Shown piece by piece: positions 59,448 through 64,000 of a stretch of DNA of 64,000 nucleotides (its first letter is position 1; each line of letters begins with the position of its first letter). The notes beneath the pieces were generated by a model, which did no database searches, was not told the DNA's origin, and was given only the letters and a program-made list of their open reading frames with translations. The DNA lies in NCBI RefSeq assembly GCF_010500845.1, contig NZ_JAAAMI010000002.1:372001-436000 (forward strand). The letters run 5' to 3'. This DNA comes from Flagellimonas sediminis. GTDB lineage: Bacteria; Bacteroidota; Bacteroidia; Flavobacteriales; Flavobacteriaceae. The position numbers and the translations under genes are program-made.

Positions 59448-60227
59448 ATGAAATGTATTTTTTGCGATAACGAGAATGAAGCTAAATCTTCGGAACATAT
59501 TGTTCCTGAATCTTTTGGCAACACCTTCTATATTCTTCCAAAAGGTGTTGTTTGCGATTCCTGTAACAATAGCTTTTCAACCTTTGAATCCAAGGCTTTA
59601 ACCGATTCTGTTTTTGTGTTTGAAAGAGCTAGATTTAGTGTTCCGTCAAAAAAAAGGAAAGGCGCAAAAGGAAAGGTAAACGAACTAATCATTGAAGCAG
59701 ATGAAAAATTCAGAAAGGGTCATCTTTTCATTAAAGGTCTAAACAATGAAAATGTAAAGAATTTTGATGCACATACTCAATCATTTAAATTGGTTGTTTC
59801 GGCATTTGACAAAAGTGAAGTTGCGGCTTCCAAACTTTTTCTAAGCATGGGAATGGAAGCTATTTATCAATCACAAAGGAATCTGTATGACAAACACTCA
59901 TTTAATGAACTCAAAGAGTTTATTACCAAAAAAGATAATACAGATTGGCCTTTCATTTCTACGGATTTCGAAACTGACAAGTTCAAGAGTATTCCAACAT
60001 ATTACGACAAATACAGGCTTAAAAAAATATACTGCTCCTTGTCATATTTGGAAGTAGATGATAAAACTTTGCTTTTCAAATTCAAATATGGAGGTATTGC
60101 GATGACCATAAATCTTCTGAATAGAGATTACCAGTGGATGGAGCTTTTTTACAAGCGAGATAAAAGTTCTTGCATTTTTCCAAGACATTTTGAAAGAAAG
60201 TTTCTCAAGAAAGTAAAAAAGAAATGA
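59448..60227 (+). CDS. HNH endonuclease-like protein
   Basis: 259 residues. Zinc-type HNH site: Cys3, Cys6 (CIFC), Glu16-His17 (SEHIVPESFGN), Cys36, Cys39, Asn40 (CDSCNNSF). The remaining ~200 residues are not recognised. It is AT-rich: a spot count at 59761-59820 gives 19 G+C of 60, well below the repair genes beside it, which points to transfer. It might be a defence nuclease added behind the repair operon, or an orphan. Confidence 0.75.
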   Translation: MKCIFCDNENEAKSSEHIVPESFGNTFYILPKGVVCDSCNNSFSTFESKALTDSVFVFERARFSVPSKKRKGAKGKVNELIIEADEKFRKGHLFIKGLNNENVKNFDAHTQSFKLVVSAFDKSEVAASKLFLSMGMEAIYQSQRNLYDKHSFNELKEFITKKDNTDWPFISTDFETDKFKSIPTYYDKYRLKKIYCSLSYLEVDDKTLLFKFKYGGIAMTINLLNRDYQWMELFYKRDKSSCIFPRHFERKFLKKVKKK

Positions 60228-60236
60228 TTCGATTTG

Positions 60237-60761
60237 TCACTTCCCCTTCTCCCCCACAAAATAATCGCTCTTGCTTTTGAAGAGTACATTAAAACTGGTC
60301 AAGCTGCCATAAATACGGGTAATGTATTGCTGTAGGTCAATTTTTTCCTGATCGTCCAGATTGTTGCTGCTGTTGATCTTTTGTTCCATCACACGGATAC
60401 GGTCGCGCACCATCACGATCTTATGAAAAAAGGTCTCGATGGGCATTTCCTTGTTCTGGGTGGCATCCCCCGGGTCCAAAATCAGTTTGCCGCCTTTCCA
60501 TTTATCCGCAATGGCCACTTTTTCGTGGGTATCGCTCCATTTTTCCAAAATCTGGACAAGTGAACGTTCGATATCAAAAAAGCTCACGGAATCCATTTCG
60601 TCCTCTACTCCTTCGATGACTTCAAATTCGGAGTCCAGGTCAATGGTCTCCAATCCGTTTTCCAAAAAAGTGACCCAATAATGTTTTGATGATACGTTCG
60701 TTACCACGCCTTTGCCATATTCGGGGTGGTCAATACGGGAGCCGATACCCAATAGTTTCAT
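60237..60761 (-). CDS. hypothetical protein with Tudor/SH3-like N-terminus
   Basis: 174 residues. MKLLGIGSRIDHPEYGKGVVTNVSSKHYWVTFLENG is the 'G..V.H..YG.G.V' barrel seen at the end of UvrD/Rep-type and CarD-like proteins. The C-terminal ~90 residues are helical. Seen by me as conserved-looking but unnamed. Cytoplasmic. Convergent with the HNH gene and divergent from the permease. Confidence 0.65.
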   Translation of the reverse strand: MKLLGIGSRIDHPEYGKGVVTNVSSKHYWVTFLENGLETIDLDSEFEVIEGVEDEMDSVSFFDIERSLVQILEKWSDTHEKVAIADKWKGGKLILDPGDATQNKEMPIETFFHKIVMVRDRIRVMEQKINSSNNLDDQEKIDLQQYITRIYGSLTSFNVLFKSKSDYFVGEKGK

Positions 60762-60843
60762 AAATCTGGTTTTTATCGCCCGTAAATTTAGAATTTTTAC
60801 AACTTTACCCTACATTCGTTCTAGCTTTTATAAGCCATCTTAC

Positions 60844-62592
60844 ATGGAACCACAAAAATTAAGGGTAAAACTCGGAGAGTTGGCCTCTACATCCATCAGT
60901 GGTAACGACATCAGTTCTTCTTGCCTGTACGTATCCGCGTTGGCGGTGTTGCATGCCGGTCAATACGCTTGGATTTCCCTGTTGATCGTAGGGGTCGTCC
61001 TGTTTTTGTTCAGAAAGATTTACGGGGAAGTGGTCGGAGCCCTTCCCATGAACGGTGGGGCCTACAACGCCCTCTTGAACACCACGAGCAAGGGAATGGC
61101 TTCCTTGGCCGCTTCTTTAACGCTGTTGTCCTATATGGCCACCGCGGTGATTTCCGCCAATGAGGCTATGGCCTATCTGGGCACCCTGGTGCCCCAACTC
61201 CCCATTATTTTGGCCACCATTGGACTATTGGCCATCTTTATGGGATTGGTAATCATCGGTATCGGGGAATCGTCCAAAGTAGCCATCGCTATTTTTATCT
61301 TCCACTTGTCGTCGTTGATTTTATTGTCCTCATTTGCCGGCATGTACCTTTTTGAACACGGGCTAAAAGTATTTACGGACAACAATGCCTTGCCCGTAAA
61401 ACATGGGGCACTCCCCATGGCCCTGTTCTTTGGCTTTTCGGCCGCCATGTTGGGAATCAGCGGGTTCGAAAGCTCGGCCAACTTTGTGGAAGAACAGAAA
61501 AAAGGTGTTTTCCCTAAAACTCTACGCAATATGTGGATCGTGGTGACCATTTTCAACCCATTGATCGCGTTCTTGGCCTTGGCGGTGTTGCCCATTTCTG
61601 AGATAGAACACAACCGCGAGGCGTTGCTCTCCATCATGGGGAACCAAGCTGGCGGCCCATGGTTGTCCACATTGGTTTCTGTAGATGCCGTATTGGTGCT
61701 CAGTGGTGCGGTGCTTACTTCCTTTGTGGGTGTTTCAGGGCTTGTGGAGCGGATTACCTTGGACCGAATTCTTCCCCCATTTCTCTTAAAGCGAAACAAA
61801 AAGGGAAGCACCTATCGCATTGCCATTGTTTTCTTCTTACTCTGCGTGTCCATATTGTTGATTACCGAAGGGAATCTGGAAGCTTTGGCTGGGGTCTACA
61901 CCATTGCATTCTTGTCCGTGATGGCCTTGTTCGGAATCGGCAACATTTTGCTGAAGGTGAGGCGAAAAAACCTACCGCGACCTGAACGTTCAGGTTGGTT
62001 ATCCTTATTGATCGCTATTGCTGCGGTTATTGTGGCCTTAGCAGGGAACATCATTCTTAACCCAGATTATTTGGCGGTGTTCATGGAATATTTCATTCCC
62101 ACCATTGCCTTGGTCATGGTAATGTTGAACCGCACGGCTTTGCTCAAGTTGCTTTTGCGATTGATCCGCTATTTCTTGGATCCCATCAACCGCTTTTTGG
62201 TTCGGTCCTACAAAGGCATCAACCAGACCATCAACAGGATCAACGACCAAGAGTTCGTATACTTCACCAAAAAGGACGACGTAGCCTTATTGAACAAGGT
62301 ACTTTTGTACATCCGAAACAATGAGCACACCCGAAAGCTCAAGATCGTGTCCGTTTTCCCCGAAGGGGAACAGGCGACTAAAAGCTTTGTGTCCGACCTT
62401 GATGTGCTGGACAGGGAATACCCTGAAATTAAAATAGAATACATTCAATTGCATGGAAAATTCACGCCACAACTTATCAAAAAACTGTCGGCGGAGTGGA
62501 ACATTCCCATCAATTTCATGTTCATCGGAAGTCCTAGCGACAAGTTTCCCTACCCCTTGCAGGAACTGGGGGGCGTACGGTTGATCATCTGA
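60844..62592 (+). CDS. APC-superfamily permease with cytoplasmic C-terminal domain
   Basis: The ATG at 60844 (MEPQKLRVKLGELASTSISGND) gives 582 residues; the frame upstream is antisense to the previous gene. Twelve or so membrane helices: ISGNDISSSCLYVSALAV, GALPMNGGAYNALLNTTSKG (APC motif), GFSAAMLGISGFESSANFVEEQKKG. The last ~120 residues (VALLNKVLLYIRNNEHTRKL...) form a soluble domain like a USP fold. Amino acid transport is likely; substrate not known. Confidence 0.88.
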   Translation: MEPQKLRVKLGELASTSISGNDISSSCLYVSALAVLHAGQYAWISLLIVGVVLFLFRKIYGEVVGALPMNGGAYNALLNTTSKGMASLAASLTLLSYMATAVISANEAMAYLGTLVPQLPIILATIGLLAIFMGLVIIGIGESSKVAIAIFIFHLSSLILLSSFAGMYLFEHGLKVFTDNNALPVKHGALPMALFFGFSAAMLGISGFESSANFVEEQKKGVFPKTLRNMWIVVTIFNPLIAFLALAVLPISEIEHNREALLSIMGNQAGGPWLSTLVSVDAVLVLSGAVLTSFVGVSGLVERITLDRILPPFLLKRNKKGSTYRIAIVFFLLCVSILLITEGNLEALAGVYTIAFLSVMALFGIGNILLKVRRKNLPRPERSGWLSLLIAIAAVIVALAGNIILNPDYLAVFMEYFIPTIALVMVMLNRTALLKLLLRLIRYFLDPINRFLVRSYKGINQTINRINDQEFVYFTKKDDVALLNKVLLYIRNNEHTRKLKIVSVFPEGEQATKSFVSDLDVLDREYPEIKIEYIQLHGKFTPQLIKKLSAEWNIPINFMFIGSPSDKFPYPLQELGGVRLII

Positions 62593-62671
62593 TATAAGAA
62601 GCCTCAATTTAGATGCTTTCTATTAACAAAAACGAAAAGCAAACCTCCTTCTTTTTTACGTGTCAAATCGC

Positions 62672-62679
62672 TACTTTTG
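62672..62679 (+). promoter_or_regulatory. -7 box TACTTTTG before uvrA
   Basis: Exact TAnnTTTG, 17 bases upstream of the ATG. The uvrA leader has no GGAATATTTCC copy. Confidence 0.6.
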
Positions 62680-62696
62680 AAGCTTTGCTATGATTT

Positions 62697-64000
62697 ATGG
62701 TCAACTACGAAGAACATATTGAGGTCAAGGGTGCCCGGGTACACAACCTGAAAAATATCGATGTCACCATTCCACGTGAAAAACTCGTAGTGATCACTGG
62801 ACTTTCGGGCAGTGGAAAATCCTCTTTGGCGTTTGATACTATCTATGCTGAAGGCCAGCGACGTTACATTGAAACCTTTTCGGCCTATGCACGGCAATTC
62901 TTGGGTGGCTTGGAACGACCCGATGTGGACAAGATAGATGGCCTATCCCCAGTTATCGCCATAGAGCAAAAAACCACCTCCAAATCTCCTAGATCCACCG
63001 TAGGCACCATTACAGAAGTATACGATTTTCTGCGACTGCTGTTTGCCCGTGCCGGGGATGCCTATAGTTACAATACGGGAGAAAAGATGGTCAGTTATAG
63101 TGATGAACAGATCAAAAAACTGATCATTACCTCCTACCTCGATAAGAAAATCAACGTATTGGCCCCTGTAATCAAATCCAGAAAAGGTCATTATCGGGAA
63201 CTGTTCGAACAAATTGCGAAACAAGGTTTTGTAAAGGTCAGGGTCGATGGTGAGATCACGGACATTACCAAGGGCATGAAGGTGGACCGATACAAGACCC
63301 ACGATATTGAAATTGTCATCGATCGTTTGAAGGTTTCCGATACCGAGGATTTCCACAAACGCCTGACCGAAACGATCAATACCGCCATGTACAGTGGGGA
63401 AAATGTATTGATGGTGTTGGAAGAAGGTGAGGCGGAACCTCGTTATTTCAGCAGGGATCTCATGTGTCCTTCCACGGGTATCTCCTATCCTACCCCAGAA
63501 CCCAATACATTTTCGTTCAACTCGCCAAAGGGTATGTGCCCTGAGTGCAGTGGATTGGGACATGTGTACGAAGTAAACGTTCAAAAAATCATGCCCAACA
63601 CCAAAATCTCCATAAAAGCCGGTGGTTTGGCGCCTTTGGGCGAGTACAAGAAATCCTGGGCCTTCAAACAGTTGGAGACCATTGCACAACGATACCAATT
63701 TGACCTTTCGGATGCCCTTGAAAAAATCCCCGAAGAAGCCATGGAGGTCATTCTGTACGGCGGTAAGGAAAGTTTTGAGGTCGACTCCAAATCCCTCGGG
63801 GTCAAACGTCAATATAAAATTGAATATGAAGGTATTGCCAATTTTATAAAGACACAATTTGAACAAGCGGATTCCACATCCATCCAAAGGTGGGCCAAGG
63901 ATTTCATGGATAAAGTGAAATGTCCCTCCTGCCATGGAGCAAGGTTGAGACAAGAATCCCTTTACTTTAAGATCGGTGAAAAGAACATTGCCGAGTTGGC
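62697..64000 (+). CDS. uvrA: excinuclease ABC subunit UvrA, N-terminal part
   Basis: The ATG at 62697 gives [21 protein letters not shown]; the frame is open to the window edge (434 codons). Walker [15 protein letters not shown], then [42 protein letters not shown] (UvrB-binding and signature region) and the zinc-finger cysteines CPECSGLGH plus [10 protein letters not shown]. UvrA scans DNA for bulky lesions. The C-terminal ABC domain lies outside the window. Large Bacteroidetes genomes often carry two uvrA copies. Confidence 0.97.
   Translation, partial: MVNYEEHIEVKGARVHNLKNIDVTIPREKLVVITGLSGSGKSSLAFDTIYAEGQRRYIETFSAYARQFLGGLERPDVDKIDGLSPVIAIEQKTTSKSPRSTVGTITEVYDFLRLLFARAGDAYSYNTGEKMVSYSDEQIKKLIITSYLDKKINVLAPVIKSRKGHYRELFEQIAKQGFVKVRVDGEITDITKGMKVDRYKTHDIEIVIDRLKVSDTEDFHKRLTETINTAMYSGENVLMVLEEGEAEPRYFSRDLMCPSTGISYPTPEPNTFSFNSPKGMCPECSGLGHVYEVNVQKIMPNTKISIKAGGLAPLGEYKKSWAFKQLETIAQRYQFDLSDALEKIPEEAMEVILYGGKESFEVDSKSLGVKRQYKIEYEGIANFIKTQFEQADSTSIQRWAKDFMDKVKCPSCHGARLRQESLYFKIGEKNIAEL

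Noticed and set aside
60712..60843. 44-residue extension of the APC permease
   Set aside because: It is antisense to the start of the neighbouring gene and not membrane-like; the ATG at 60844 fits the family.
62593..62696. Control of uvrA by the XRE-S24 operators
   Set aside because: No GGAATATTTCC or near match is present in the uvrA leader.
62943..63953. 336-residue minus-strand frame
   Set aside because: It lies antisense inside uvrA, whose motifs are unmistakable on the plus strand.

Overview
The window looks like chromosome of a marine-type Flavobacteriaceae bacterium, possibly close to Muricauda/Flagellimonas (genus is inference). Support comes from the Bacteroidetes -7 promoter box TAnnTTTG before several genes, weak Shine-Dalgarno signals, families typical of the group (DUF4251 lipoprotein, lipocalin-like plus OmpA pair, SusC-like plug domain, MutS2 without Smr) and short convergent housekeeping units. 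I see no tRNA, rRNA, CRISPR array or insertion sequence.

Layout. 1-4.4 kb: small regulators and enzymes (MarR-GNAT fusion, DUF2000, NmrA-like, VOC, AraC). 4.5-11.7 kb: YkgJ-type protein, Tat-exported PLP enzyme, DUF1801/YdeI protein, secreted M28 peptidase, zinc alcohol dehydrogenase and a RadC-like JAB protein. 11.66-16.16 kb: an AT-rich three-gene island with overlapping reading frames: a cytosine-5 DNA methyltransferase, a 726-residue protein with two GHKL ATPase domains, and a receiver-domain protein with an unfamiliar C-terminus. It sits between the 3' ends of two convergent genes and resembles a DNA-modification or defence module. 16.3-19.3 kb: AraC/DUF302, DUF1348, YHS and AhpD-like genes. 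19.7-26.9 kb: small membrane protein, PQQ dehydrogenase, EamA transporter, OmpA/lipocalin pair and a fused 2-oxoacid dehydrogenase E1. 27-34.3 kb: 2OG oxygenase, SUI1/YciH, DUF1835, nucleoside phosphorylase, THI5-like protein, Ung, MutS2. 34.6-44.7 kb: Gfo/Idh oxidoreductase, zincin lipoprotein, DCC protein, a MuiA-family protein with an inserted TonB-plug module, QEGLA peptidase, DAACS symporter, chorismate synthase and an LpxH-like phosphatase. 44.7-56.4 kb: FAD/Fe-S oxidoreductase, small outer-membrane barrel, TlpA, rhomboid, LpxL-like acyltransferase, GlmM, AcpH, Ggt and ATP-grasp. 56.4-64 kb: a DNA-repair neighbourhood with a LexA-like XRE-S24 repressor, a divergent radical-SAM/TIGR03915 repair pair, an HNH protein, an APC permease and the start of uvrA.

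Three signals go beyond ordinary gene content. First, the methyltransferase / dual-GHKL / receiver island, with two similar inverted repeats in its leader. Second, four copies of the palindrome GGAATATTTCC in the divergent promoter between the self-cleaving-type repressor and the radical-SAM repair gene; one copy lies between the -33 and -7 boxes of the repressor's own promoter, so this looks like an SOS-like switch. Third, several gaps are filled by tandem heptanucleotide arrays that begin at the upstream stop codon, each with its own unit, and other gaps hold short palindromic repeats ending in GTCATTTCGA / TCGAAATGAC.

All family names come from reading motifs, without database searches.
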